Positions 17,744-25,418 of a stretch of 64,000 nucleotides of DNA are shown here, piece by piece (the first letter of the stretch is position 1; the number at the start of each line of letters is the position of its first letter). Made by a program: the position numbers and the translations under genes. Origin of the DNA: a virus; the IMG/VR virus record IMGVR_UViG_3300035034_002228, positions 1 to 64,000 of that record; one strand, written 5' to 3'. The notes under the pieces are model-generated. The model did no database searches, was not told the origin of the DNA, and saw nothing but the letters and a program-made list of their open reading frames with translations.

Positions 17744-18784
17744 ATGGATTTGATCATTAAACCAACCGAACTCTGTAACTTCGCCTGCACGTTTTGCAGT
17801 TCTACCAGCATTACCGACAACAAAACCGATGTATTAAACCTAGACTACATTGCCCGTTTTCTAGACCGGTTCCCGGAAACTAACACCATCATTGTCAATG
17901 GCGGCGACCCATTGATGCTCAAGCCGGATTATTACTGGGACATCCTTAAGCTATTGGAAGAACGGAACATGACGGAAACCATCGTTGGTTTTACCACCAA
18001 CCTCTGGGATTTCTACAAGCGCCCTGACAAATGGACCGAACTATTCCGTCATCCCCAGTTCTCTGTGTGCACCTCCTTCAACTACGGCGACAGTCGACGT
18101 ATCAGTAAGAATCGTGTTTTCACCGAAGCCGATTTCTTGGCCATCAGCGACTTGTTTCTTGAACGTGTGGGTTACCGGCCAGACTTTATTTCCGTCATTG
18201 ACGAAGACAATCGCGATACCGCCATTGACAATGTCCGATTGGCTAAACGTCTTGGGGTGGAATGCAAACTGAATTTGGCCATGGTCAGTGGTCGCCAAAA
18301 AGAACCGTTCTTGATCTCCGACGTACACGAACTTTACCTTGAGATCTACGACGAGGGGCTCATGCCGTGGGAGTACAACACCAAACAGATGGTGAACGCC
18401 CTTAATAGTTACCACACCACTTGCCCAATCAGCCGTGACTGTGACACCGGTATCCGTAATATTCACCCCAATGGCGAGTACTACAGTTGCGGTTCCTTTG
18501 GGGACGATCGGAAGTTCCCCATCGATTTCAATAAAGAGATGGAAAGTGACACCATCGCCACGCCCTTGTCCAAAGAGATCACCATGCGGTCCATGCATGA
18601 CGGCTGTTTTGGGTGTGAGTTGTTTGCTCTGTGTAACGGCTGTCGAAAAACCATCCGTGACACGCAACAAGCAGGGCTGGTTGAAAAACATTGCACCACA
18701 ATGACCGCACTCAAACCAAGACTGTTGGAAGCGGCGGAGAAAGAACCATACGCGGTGGGAGGACTGAGTGATAGTATCGATTAA
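17744..18784 (+). CDS. Radical SAM/SPASM-type protein (rSAM 4)
   Basis: A 346-residue enzyme with CNFACTFC at Cys11, Cys15 and Cys18, immediately after a short first strand, then VNGGDPLML in place of GGE. SPASM-like cysteines are seen in NGEYYSCGSFGDD and CFGCELFALCNGC with a later HC. I start at ATG 17744 because GGAG is seven bases upstream and the cluster motif is then at the usual distance from the N-terminus; the longer frame from 17666 would run through the terminator and promoter. It overlaps the next radical SAM gene by 17 bases. Confidence 0.9.
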   Translation: MDLIIKPTELCNFACTFCSSTSITDNKTDVLNLDYIARFLDRFPETNTIIVNGGDPLMLKPDYYWDILKLLEERNMTETIVGFTTNLWDFYKRPDKWTELFRHPQFSVCTSFNYGDSRRISKNRVFTEADFLAISDLFLERVGYRPDFISVIDEDNRDTAIDNVRLAKRLGVECKLNLAMVSGRQKEPFLISDVHELYLEIYDEGLMPWEYNTKQMVNALNSYHTTCPISRDCDTGIRNIHPNGEYYSCGSFGDDRKFPIDFNKEMESDTIATPLSKEITMRSMHDGCFGCELFALCNGCRKTIRDTQQAGLVEKHCTTMTALKPRLLEAAEKEPYAVGGLSDSID

Positions 18785-19667
18785 CCCGTTGTACCGGTGT
18801 AACTTCCGGTGCAGTAACTGTTACCTAACTGAGGAACAGCTTCGGTCACGCGCTTTGTTGGACTTAGAGCAGTTAGACCGACGCTTGGCGGACATACCCG
18901 AGATTGACGCGGTTGAACTTTATGGAGGCGAAGTCACTTTATTAGACGAGAGCTATGTTAACGACCTTAAAGGTGTGGTACGTCGGTATTACGACGGTCC
19001 GATCTCCGTGACCACCAATAGTTACCAGATGCCGGAATGGATTTATCACGACGACATCGACGTCAACGTCTCTTACGATTTCAATCATCGACCACACCAC
19101 GAACAGGTGTTCACGAATCTGTTGGTTTTCTCCAGGCCGGTGAACGTTATTGTGTTGGCCACGCCAGAAGTAATGGCCGACGATGTAGACCAACAGATCG
19201 AACTAATACGCTCTCTGGTGAATTTGAACTCGGTTGAAATCAAACCTTACAGTCCAAACCAAGCCAACGATCGCGGGAACCGTAACCAAGACTACGTAGA
19301 GTACGTCAAACGCTGGATACGCGGTTTCCCTAATAATCGCTTGCGTAACAGCGCCTTGTTGAATGAGGTGGCTGACGGGGTCCGTAATGCCTTCTCCGAC
19401 GACCACGTGTACATCACGCCCGAAGGAAAGTTCGGGGTGTTGGAATTCGACGAATTCGACCGCGAATACTTTCTCCAGTTGCCGGATTTTAAAGCCTACC
19501 AGCAATGGACCAAGAACGAAAAACACAAATTGCTATCAGAAATATGTCGGGCGTGTGAGTTTAAAGGTAGGTGTTTGACCGAACATTATCGACGGAAGGA
19601 AGGTCTGGATGGGGAATGTAGTGGGTACAAATCGCTCATCGAGTGGTGGTTGGGTCGAGCGGCTTAA
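18768..19667 (+). CDS. Radical SAM protein (rSAM 5)
   Basis: A 299-residue protein, the shortest of the five, starting at GTG 18768 five bases after GGGAGG. The cluster motif CNFRCSNC is at Cys11, Cys15 and Cys18, and YGGEVTLLD supplies the GGE. Near the end CRACEFKGRC and a final Cys form a minimal auxiliary-cluster site. It overlaps rSAM 4 by 17 bases and the next gene by 59, so the three are translationally linked. Substrate and reaction are unknown. Confidence 0.88.
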   Translation: MIVSINPLYRCNFRCSNCYLTEEQLRSRALLDLEQLDRRLADIPEIDAVELYGGEVTLLDESYVNDLKGVVRRYYDGPISVTTNSYQMPEWIYHDDIDVNVSYDFNHRPHHEQVFTNLLVFSRPVNVIVLATPEVMADDVDQQIELIRSLVNLNSVEIKPYSPNQANDRGNRNQDYVEYVKRWIRGFPNNRLRNSALLNEVADGVRNAFSDDHVYITPEGKFGVLEFDEFDREYFLQLPDFKAYQQWTKNEKHKLLSEICRACEFKGRCLTEHYRRKEGLDGECSGYKSLIEWWLGRAA

Positions 19668-20031
19668 ACGCTTTCATCTCAACGGTGTTAAAACAGACTA
19701 CTTTGGGGGACACTACAACCCATGTGTCATAGTCAGCGCGGTAAAAATGATCAATGGCGACTGTGAGGCCCTTGAATTCCCCGCCAAGAGTTATTTGGTG
19801 GGGATCTGCTACGCCGACTACATCGCGCGGTATTTCAACGTGGATTTTTACGAGGTACTTTCCCACCCAACGTTGTTGCACGACGATGAGCATTTCGTTC
19901 CATATAACGAGGCGACAGCCCCGGTTTATGAGACGCTACTCCCAATGGTGTTGTCAAACGACTTCCGCACTACGGAGTTGTACGGTGTCATCATCGGGTA
20001 CTGTGAAGAAGAACTGGGACTGACTGAATGA
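19609..20031 (+). CDS. Unknown small protein coupled to rSAM 5
   Basis: A 140-residue protein in a different frame over the last 59 bases of rSAM 5. A very good SD (GGAAGGAAGG, 19594-19603) supports ATG 19609 and the long overlap. It has no recognised domain; the sequence is mixed alpha/beta with DYFGGHYNPC near residue 30 and an acidic C-terminus. It lies directly before the oxygenase-like gene (eight-base gap), so it belongs to the second radical SAM operon. A helper or substrate role is possible but unproven. Confidence 0.65.
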   Translation: MGNVVGTNRSSSGGWVERLKRFHLNGVKTDYFGGHYNPCVIVSAVKMINGDCEALEFPAKSYLVGICYADYIARYFNVDFYEVLSHPTLLHDDEHFVPYNEATAPVYETLLPMVLSNDFRTTELYGVIIGYCEEELGLTE

Positions 20032-20039
20032 GGTGATGT

Positions 20040-20180
20040 ATGAGCAGTGAGGCAATGTGGCCAACTTTTATCGAAACCCACGATCTTAGTGATGATTGCG
20101 ACTTGGATCAGGCCGTGACTGAATGCTTAATGGTGTCCAATACACTTCAGGACAAAAACAACCTACCCTTAAAAGACTGA
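20040..20180 (+). CDS. N-terminal part of a 2OG-Fe(II) oxygenase-like gene, ending at in-frame TGA
   Basis: A 46-residue frame with a good SD (GAGG six bases upstream of ATG 20040). It reads MWPTFIETHDLSDD then a helix, which looks like the usual start of phage and proteobacterial 2OG-Fe(II) oxygenases of the TIGR02466 type (a short WPTPI-like strand). The TGA at 20178-20180 is followed in the same frame by 13 sense codons and then the ATG of the next entry, so both parts appear to be one gene split by a stop. It could be a mutation, a readthrough product or two separately translated halves. Confidence 0.6.
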   Translation: MSSEAMWPTFIETHDLSDDCDLDQAVTECLMVSNTLQDKNNLPLKD

Positions 20181-20219
20181 GGTACACCCGAACTCCACCG
20201 TATCCACGAAGAGTTAATC

Positions 20220-20609
20220 ATGCCGTTGTTCTACCAACACTTGGAAAGGCGTTACCAATTCAAACCGGAAGGGGTGTCGGTGGCCAATTGGATCTTCGGT
20301 GGGAACGACGGCAGTGGCCTGGAACCCCACATCCATTCGGGTTCGCATTTTACGGCTGTTTTTTACCCAATGGTCGTCGGTGGTAGTATTGTCATGGTGG
20401 ACCCGCGATACAGTGCACAACGTGGATATCCTCGGGATTTCATCGACGGTCATTTTGGGAAGAAGAAGATCAACCCAACCGCCGGTCAATTGGTAATCAT
20501 GCCCAGTTTCCTTGAGCATTACGTCACCGGCTTTAAACAGGGACTGCGTTTGTCATTTGTAAACGACATCATTTTACGCACCGACGACGGTGATGTCCAT
20601 TTCGATTGA
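20220..20609 (+). CDS. 2-oxoglutarate/Fe(II) oxygenase-like catalytic part (TIGR02466-like)
   Basis: A 129-residue C-terminal core of a cupin-fold oxygenase. The signature is EPHIHSGSHFTAVFY, then VMVDPRYSAQRG, then the strand GQLVIMPSFLEHYV and LRLSFVND. In relatives of this family the first His motif and the late HxV His bind iron and an Arg near the end binds 2-oxoglutarate; a clear carboxylate ligand is not obvious here. Such enzymes hydroxylate proteins or small molecules. Its frame continues from the entry ending at 20180 through the in-frame TGA. GAAGAG lies six bases before ATG 20220, so independent initiation is possible. It lies at the end of the radical SAM region and 5 kb before collagen-like fibres. 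Confidence 0.7.
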   Translation: MPLFYQHLERRYQFKPEGVSVANWIFGGNDGSGLEPHIHSGSHFTAVFYPMVVGGSIVMVDPRYSAQRGYPRDFIDGHFGKKKINPTAGQLVIMPSFLEHYVTGFKQGLRLSFVNDIILRTDDGDVHFD

Positions 20610-20614
20610 CGCTT

Positions 20615-20650
20615 GGCGGACCTTAGGGTCCGTCTTTATAACGTCGTTCC
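20615..20650 (+). terminator. Terminator after the oxygenase-like gene
   Basis: An 8-bp stem with one G-T pair (20615-20622 with 20627-20634) has a TTAG loop and is followed by TTTATAACGTCGTT, an interrupted form of the conserved tail. Confidence 0.75.
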
Positions 20651-20775
20651 AGACGCATTGACGTGTCTTATCTTATGACAAATTTTATTCATTGGAAGGT
20701 AAGCGACGTGAGTGGTATGTCCGTTTCTTTTAATTCTTGATGTCCTGACCTTGGCCCAACCGATTTCATTACGCA

Positions 20776-20781
20776 CATAGT
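20776..20781 (+). promoter_or_regulatory. Candidate -10 element CATAGT in the 20.61-20.84 kb gap
   Basis: The 230-bp gap after the terminator is AT-rich and contains no gene I can support. CATAGTAGTAATA at 20776 resembles TATAGTAGTGACA before the first radical SAM gene and precedes the next gene by 64 bases. Confidence 0.3.
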
Positions 20782-20839
20782 AGTAATACCAAACACCATA
20801 ATTGTCTGTGAACGTTCATTAACCAGGGAGCTTTACCCA

Positions 20840-21727
20840 ATGGCCGCAATCGATCAGGAGATTATTGGCGTCAGTCGTACCGTCTACGGGACGTACCTTC
20901 AGACCATCAAGAATCTCGGACTTCCGTTTACCCTCATTCAAAACACCACGTTGAACGAACGCTTTGACGTCCAGTCGGGTGTTGCACCAGAGTCACATCA
21001 AACCCCAAGCATGCGTTATTTGGCCATCGGTAACCTGGGCCACGCCACCGTCAAAGCCGACGACGGTAGCGATGAAACCGTACCGCTGGTTCACCGCGCA
21101 ACTGACGCCGGTATGTACGGTCAGATCCCGTTTGTGTTGCGTGAGTTGACAAACGATCTGCCGGCGCACGAACGTAGTCGCTACGGTCTACGGGTGTTGG
21201 AATCACACAATGGTCGTCAGTACATCGCTTATTACCTGCGTCGGATCAACATGACTCAGGTTACCCCACAGCTCCAGCGAGTTGAAATCATCGACGGTGT
21301 TTCAACCGTGGTTCCGTTTGTGCCAAGTACAGACAATCTAAACCCAGCCCGTCCAAAGATCCCCAACAGCGGTATGGTGGTGGGTTCTAACTCGTCCGAG
21401 TCCGCATCGGCGGTGGTTACCATCAGCCTTACGCCAAGTGACGTGGCTGAGATCTTGAACGCCCACCGCATCCGAACTGGATCGACTCGTTCACCGGTTA
21501 TCTCTGAATTGGCGCTGGTCTCCGGGGTGGATAAAGAAGTGTCGGGTAGCAGTGGTGGTTCGGGTAACTTCACGTACCGCGAGGTTATTGCCGCGCAGAT
21601 CAATGTACACATCTCCACGTACCACGCTTTGGGGTATTCAACCAACGGTGCTGAATTCACCCTTGACGTGGGTGGCGTTGAACCAACCTTGGGTGAAGAC
21701 GACGTCAATGGTGCCACCATTATCTAA
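20840..21727 (+). CDS. Probable virion structural protein
   Basis: A 295-residue protein with no recognised family. It opens with a helix (MAAIDQEIIGVSRTVYGTYLQTI), has a conserved-looking MRYLAIGNLGHATV, and is beta-rich afterwards, with a Gly/Ser linker (GSSGGSGNFTYRE) before a final domain. This composition and the plain SD (GGGAG) fit a neck, tail or other structural component. It stands first in a unit that continues with RuvC and the lysis genes. Confidence 0.6.
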   Translation: MAAIDQEIIGVSRTVYGTYLQTIKNLGLPFTLIQNTTLNERFDVQSGVAPESHQTPSMRYLAIGNLGHATVKADDGSDETVPLVHRATDAGMYGQIPFVLRELTNDLPAHERSRYGLRVLESHNGRQYIAYYLRRINMTQVTPQLQRVEIIDGVSTVVPFVPSTDNLNPARPKIPNSGMVVGSNSSESASAVVTISLTPSDVAEILNAHRIRTGSTRSPVISELALVSGVDKEVSGSSGGSGNFTYREVIAAQINVHISTYHALGYSTNGAEFTLDVGGVEPTLGEDDVNGATII

Positions 21728-21738
21728 GGAGGCGTTCT

Positions 21739-22302
21739 ATGTTGGTCATGCCACCACAACAAACGCCGTTTCGGGTGCTGGGCATTGATCCCGGCACCAC
21801 CACCTTGGGTGTCGCGGTACTGACGTGGGACTTTCGGTCTCAAAAATACCGGGTTGAAAACGCGTTTACGTTACAGGCCAACGATCGCCTATTGGGATAC
21901 CAATCGATCACCGAAGTTCACGGTGGTCGAATCTCGCGCTTTTACCAACAAGCCGACGAACTCAGTTGCATCTTGGCCAATGTCCGTCCCCATGCGGTCA
22001 TTGCAGAGTCGCCCTACATGGGCCGGTTCGCACAATCGTTCGGGGCGTTAACCGAATGCGTGTTGAACCTCCGGCAAATCGTTTACACCTACGACTGTTT
22101 CATGCCGTTGGAACAGATCGACCCAACCCGTGTTAAGAAGAAGGTAGGGGTTCACAAGGGCAAGATGTCCGATAAAGAGGACGTGCGCCGCGCTTTGCGC
22201 GAACGCTCCGACTTGATTTGGGACGTGGACCTTGAGGCATTGGACGAACACAGTGTGGATGCCGTTGCCATCGCTCTGTATTACTTACTGATCCTACTGT
22301 GA
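21739..22302 (+). CDS. RuvC-like Holliday junction resolvase
   Basis: RNase H-fold endonuclease that resolves four-way DNA junctions made during recombination and packaging. The acidic catalytic set is visible: Asp17 in LGIDPGTTTLG, Glu90 in VIAESPYMG, and DEHSVDAVAIAL near the C-terminus with Asp169 and Asp174 (His171 between them). At 187 residues it is slightly longer than bacterial RuvC. AAGGAGG precedes the ATG. It follows the structural gene by 11 bp and is followed by the spanin genes. Confidence 0.9.
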   Translation: MLVMPPQQTPFRVLGIDPGTTTLGVAVLTWDFRSQKYRVENAFTLQANDRLLGYQSITEVHGGRISRFYQQADELSCILANVRPHAVIAESPYMGRFAQSFGALTECVLNLRQIVYTYDCFMPLEQIDPTRVKKKVGVHKGKMSDKEDVRRALRERSDLIWDVDLEALDEHSVDAVAIALYYLLILL

Positions 22303-22311
22303 GGAACGGTT

Positions 22312-22902
22312 ATGTTTACAATGATTAAAGGCCTGTTTGGCAAGCTAGGGCTTCGTTGGTTTGAATGGCTGTTCATCGGAGTGCTGGTGGCGGTGTCGAT
22401 CATCGGGTACGTTCTGTATCAAAAACTGGACGCCTTGAAAGAAGACATGGCCAAAGCCGAAGTGGTCATGCAGCTCAACGAACAGAAAGAAAAGCAGTTG
22501 GAAGACACCATGGAGTTAGACCGCGCCATTGGGTACGCCTTCCATAACGAACAGATGGCAGCGGTTCGAGACCAGTACCGGGAACGGGAAACGGTGATCG
22601 ACACGTACTTGGCCACACGCCAATACGTGCCGAAAGAACTGGATCTGTCGTCGCAAGGTAAGAAGAACGTAGCTGACCCACCACCGGAGCTTCAGGAGAA
22701 GCCCTCAGAGCCTCCTGAACGCGATCGTAAGGAGGTTGTCGACTCAGAACCCGTTACCGTAGAGGAGCCCCGTCATGATACTCAAAAGCCTTCGCCTGAC
22801 GATCTTGATGGTCTGCAGCATTTGGTTGACAGCATGCAGCTCGCTTACTGTCGAGCCGACCACGCCGGAGTCGATTGCCCCACCGCCGGCCATTCTGGCT
22901 AA
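22312..22902 (+). CDS. Inner-membrane spanin (Rz-like)
   Basis: A 196-residue protein with an N-terminal membrane helix (FEWLFIGVLVAVSIIGYVLY, about residues 18-37) followed by a charged coiled coil in the periplasm and a Pro/Glu-rich end. This is the layout of an i-spanin, which joins an outer-membrane lipoprotein to fuse the two membranes in the last step of lysis. GAGGAA precedes ATG 22312. The o-spanin gene starts inside it in another frame (22775), the classical Rz/Rz1 nesting. Confidence 0.85.
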   Translation: MFTMIKGLFGKLGLRWFEWLFIGVLVAVSIIGYVLYQKLDALKEDMAKAEVVMQLNEQKEKQLEDTMELDRAIGYAFHNEQMAAVRDQYRERETVIDTYLATRQYVPKELDLSSQGKKNVADPPPELQEKPSEPPERDRKEVVDSEPVTVEEPRHDTQKPSPDDLDGLQHLVDSMQLAYCRADHAGVDCPTAGHSG

Positions 22903-23134
22903 ATGCCACGTTCCCCAACCCCCGACCATGGACGAACTCCGTGATCCGCGACCACGGTACCCGGGTGTGGACGATATATGGGAAGCACGTTTCCTTGTAC
23001 TCACCAAACACCACTTAGAACAGATCGACGCTATCGGGAACTGCAACCGACAGCTTACTGGAGCGCGAGAATGGGTCGATCGTCATACCCAGATGGAGGA
23101 GAAGTATGATGAACGTCGAAGAAGCATTGATTGA
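22775..23134 (+). CDS. Outer-membrane spanin lipoprotein (Rz1-like)
   Basis: A 119-residue lipoprotein: a short basic start, a hydrophobic segment and the lipobox LTAC with Cys21 as the acylated residue, then a Pro-rich mature region. It overlaps the last 128 bases of the inner-membrane spanin gene in a shifted frame and has its own SD (GAGGAG). It is longer than lambda Rz1. The next small gene overlaps its end by 29 bases. Confidence 0.87.
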   Translation: MILKSLRLTILMVCSIWLTACSSLTVEPTTPESIAPPPAILAKCHVPQPPTMDELRDPRPRYPGVDDIWEARFLVLTKHHLEQIDAIGNCNRQLTGAREWVDRHTQMEEKYDERRRSID

Positions 23135-23441
23135 CCTTGGGGACAAGCCATTGTACAAGAGCACTTACTCAAAAGTGCTTAAAGCAATGTTGAACGCTTT
23201 GATCCCGACGGATACGACGATTACAATGAACCACACCGGTCAAGAACTACTGACTGAAGTTTACCAAATCAGCGACCCTGAGTTGCAAGAAAAGATCTTG
23301 GAGAAGTCGGTAGGGTCAGTTCGAAACAGTGACACGTACCGTTCATCCATCCTGACGTTGTCGGGAATGATCGGCCTGGGTGTGATTGTTTTGACCTTGA
23401 TGGAATTGACCGGCAACAGCATTTTTGCCTTTTTCAAATGA
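23106..23441 (+). CDS. Small single-span membrane protein, possible holin
   Basis: A 111-residue protein with one strong membrane segment close to the C-terminus (LTLSGMIGLGVIVLTLMELT, followed by NSIFAFF). The N-terminal 75 residues are soluble and acidic. GGAGGAGAAG precedes the double ATG at 23106/23109. Its place directly after the spanins and before the endolysin suggests a lysis role such as a holin, but the topology differs from classical holins, so this is inference. A terminator follows. Confidence 0.6.
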   Translation: MMNVEEALIDLGDKPLYKSTYSKVLKAMLNALIPTDTTITMNHTGQELLTEVYQISDPELQEKILEKSVGSVRNSDTYRSSILTLSGMIGLGVIVLTLMELTGNSIFAFFK

Positions 23442-23458
23442 TACAATCGATTAACCAC

Positions 23459-23495
23459 GTCCGCTAACCACAATGGTTGGCGGGCTTTATGCCGT
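23459..23495 (+). terminator. Terminator after the spanin/membrane protein genes
   Basis: An extended stem (23461-23470 with 23474-23483, plus outer pairs) has a CAA loop and is followed by TTTATGCCGTTA, the conserved tail. The upstream side lacks the tail. Confidence 0.85.
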
Positions 23496-23567
23496 TACTC
23501 CCTGAAAAATTATTATGCTATGGGTTGTCACCTCAGTATTTTACCCATTGACACCGAGGATACTACA

Positions 23568-24101
23568 ATGGCTGATATCGTATTCCCGTACAACCTGCCT
23601 TCACGGCTTGCGTTGATTCGGCTGATCCAAGAAACGCACCCGCGTTTCAACCTGAAAGATGAATACACCCAGTTTGACGAACCGTACTTTGCCCCGACGG
23701 AGTCTATCCCCGGCCGTACGTTCATCGAAGTGGAACAAACCGACCTGAATGTCAAACGACAGTATGTTTACCGTCGGTTGGACTTGGACATCACGTTCAA
23801 GGGTGGCATTACCATCCGACTGGAAGCCCCGGTCACACCCCGAAAGATTGTTGAGGAAATCAACCGCACCCGTGGGATGAAACTGGGCGCGGACGATGTG
23901 GAAATCAGTGATCGCGAAATCGGTAACCCAGGTATGCCGGTTAACTACATGTTGCAGGCCAAACCCAAGAGTCTGGTGTGGTTTGGGTCCGTACCCGTGT
24001 ATGTGGAACCCATGGACCGTCCGCAAGACATCCGCATTTTGGAAGACGGTTCTTCCCGACTTGTTGAGTCTGGCGGCTACCGTATGCTGGAAGTGGTCTG
24101 A
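23568..24101 (+). CDS. D1-family probable virion protein
   Basis: A 177-residue member of the amplified D1 family found mainly at 38-55 kb. Shared landmarks are an N-terminal LALIRLIQETHPRFNL helix, F-x-x-P before a beta strand, the YVYRRLDLDI strand (family consensus YYNRLDL), a helix ending GMKLGADDVEISD, and the last strand LQAKPKSLVWFGSVPVYV. ATG 23568 has GAGG upstream; the longer frame from 23520 does not. It lacks the second domain (D2). Function unknown; virion location is inferred from the relatives. Confidence 0.72.
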   Translation: MADIVFPYNLPSRLALIRLIQETHPRFNLKDEYTQFDEPYFAPTESIPGRTFIEVEQTDLNVKRQYVYRRLDLDITFKGGITIRLEAPVTPRKIVEEINRTRGMKLGADDVEISDREIGNPGMPVNYMLQAKPKSLVWFGSVPVYVEPMDRPQDIRILEDGSSRLVESGGYRMLEVV

Positions 24102-24120
24102 CACCGTCGAGGTAATGTAA

Positions 24121-24501
24121 ATGAACATTCATCCCTTGGATAATTACCCCGTCCAAATCATCCTTCCCACGCGTTGGCACCTGCAGTCTCGTTACCGATT
24201 AATGGAAGACGTGACCGTTGGTCAGGTGGTCGTGCCTAAAGGCTTCGTCACCGACGGCGCGACCGTGCCCTTGTTCCTCCGGTGGGCGTTCCCACCGGTG
24301 GGTCGGTACTTCCCGGCCGCTATGGCCCACGACTACCTGTTGGTTAAAGGGGTTAAATGGTCCACTGCCAACCGGGTGTTCCGTCGAACGTTGCGTCAGT
24401 GTCGAGTACCGACTTGGCGGTATTGGTTGATGGCATCGACCACAAGCCTGTACGGAACCTTCAAAGAACTCGGGAAGCGACTGAAAGACCTTTGTTGGTA
24501 A
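24121..24501 (+). CDS. DUF1353 family protein
   Basis: A 126-residue protein matching the DUF1353 pattern: a GFVTDGATVP block near residue 41, FPPVGRYFPAAMAHDYLL, and a basic helical C-terminus. The family is common in phages and near lysis or tail genes; the TDGASVP and HD motifs suggest a metal site, and its biochemical role is not settled. GAGG precedes the ATG. It lies between a D1 protein and the endolysin. Confidence 0.82.
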   Translation: MNIHPLDNYPVQIILPTRWHLQSRYRLMEDVTVGQVVVPKGFVTDGATVPLFLRWAFPPVGRYFPAAMAHDYLLVKGVKWSTANRVFRRTLRQCRVPTWRYWLMASTTSLYGTFKELGKRLKDLCW

Positions 24502-24549
24502 AGGTAAACCAACGTCATTCACACGCAGTAACAAGGAGTTTGGTTTTCA

Positions 24550-25401
24550 ATGACCATCTACAAAGATTTGATCGACCAGGATTTTGATCCCGAGTACGAT
24601 AAGGTTCTCCAACGTGGGGACCACGGTCCTGAGGTTGCCGCTCTTCAAAATCAATTGAAATCCCTCGGCGCCGCTATTATAGCCGATGGAAAATTTGGCA
24701 GAAATACCCGTTACGCCGTATTGGCCTTTCAACGTCAGCACGACTTGGTGGTCGATGGCATCGTCGGTCCTAAAACGTACGCGGTCATGGACGGCGTTCC
24801 CACGGTAACGCGTCGCAATCTTCGCCAAGTTGATCTGGAGGAAGCTGCGGATGAACTGGACGTTCCTTTGCCGGCCGTCATGGCGGTCAACGCTGTCGAA
24901 TCGCGCGGCAGTGGTTTCTTTGCAAATGGCCAACCGGCCATTTTGTTCGAACGCCACATCATGTATCGCCGCCTGGGCGAACACGGCATTGACGCTCGGG
25001 TCTATCGCAAAGAAATGCCGTCATTGGTAAACACCGTCACTGGTGGGTATCAAGGTGGGATTTCCGAACACGCCCGCCTGGGTCGTGCTAAGCTGATCCA
25101 CACGGAAGCGGCCCTAGAGTCTGCATCGTGGGGTGCGTTTCAGATTATGGGTTATCACTGGCAACGTCTTGGGTACGACAGTGTCCATGAGTTCGTGGCT
25201 GGTATGTACGACCATGAGAAGTACCACCTTACCGCCTTCGTTCAGTTCGTAAAAGCCGACGATACCCTGTGGACCGCGTTGCGTGAACAGGACTGGGCAA
25301 CTTTCGCACGACGGTACAACGGACCGGCGTACCGTAAGAATCAGTACGACGTGAAAATGGCGAACGCCTTCAAACGTTTCACTGAAGACACCATTGCTTA
25401 A
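24550..25401 (+). CDS. Endolysin: peptidoglycan-binding domain plus N-acetylmuramidase (DUF3380)
   Basis: A 283-residue modular muramidase that cuts the glycan backbone of the cell wall. Residues 18-80 form a PG_binding_1 domain ([20 protein letters not shown], then [16 protein letters not shown] and DGIVGPKT). Residues 95-280 form the muramidase domain with the probable catalytic Glu in [11 protein letters not shown], then [27 protein letters not shown] and [10 protein letters not shown]. There is no signal peptide, so release depends on a holin-type protein. AAGGAG lies 12 bases before the ATG. The position before the fibre genes is consistent with late expression. Confidence 0.95.
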   Translation: MTIYKDLIDQDFDPEYDKVLQRGDHGPEVAALQNQLKSLGAAIIADGKFGRNTRYAVLAFQRQHDLVVDGIVGPKTYAVMDGVPTVTRRNLRQVDLEEAADELDVPLPAVMAVNAVESRGSGFFANGQPAILFERHIMYRRLGEHGIDARVYRKEMPSLVNTVTGGYQGGISEHARLGRAKLIHTEAALESASWGAFQIMGYHWQRLGYDSVHEFVAGMYDHEKYHLTAFVQFVKADDTLWTALREQDWATFARRYNGPAYRKNQYDVKMANAFKRFTEDTIA

Positions 25402-25418
25402 CACGTAGGAAGTTCATC

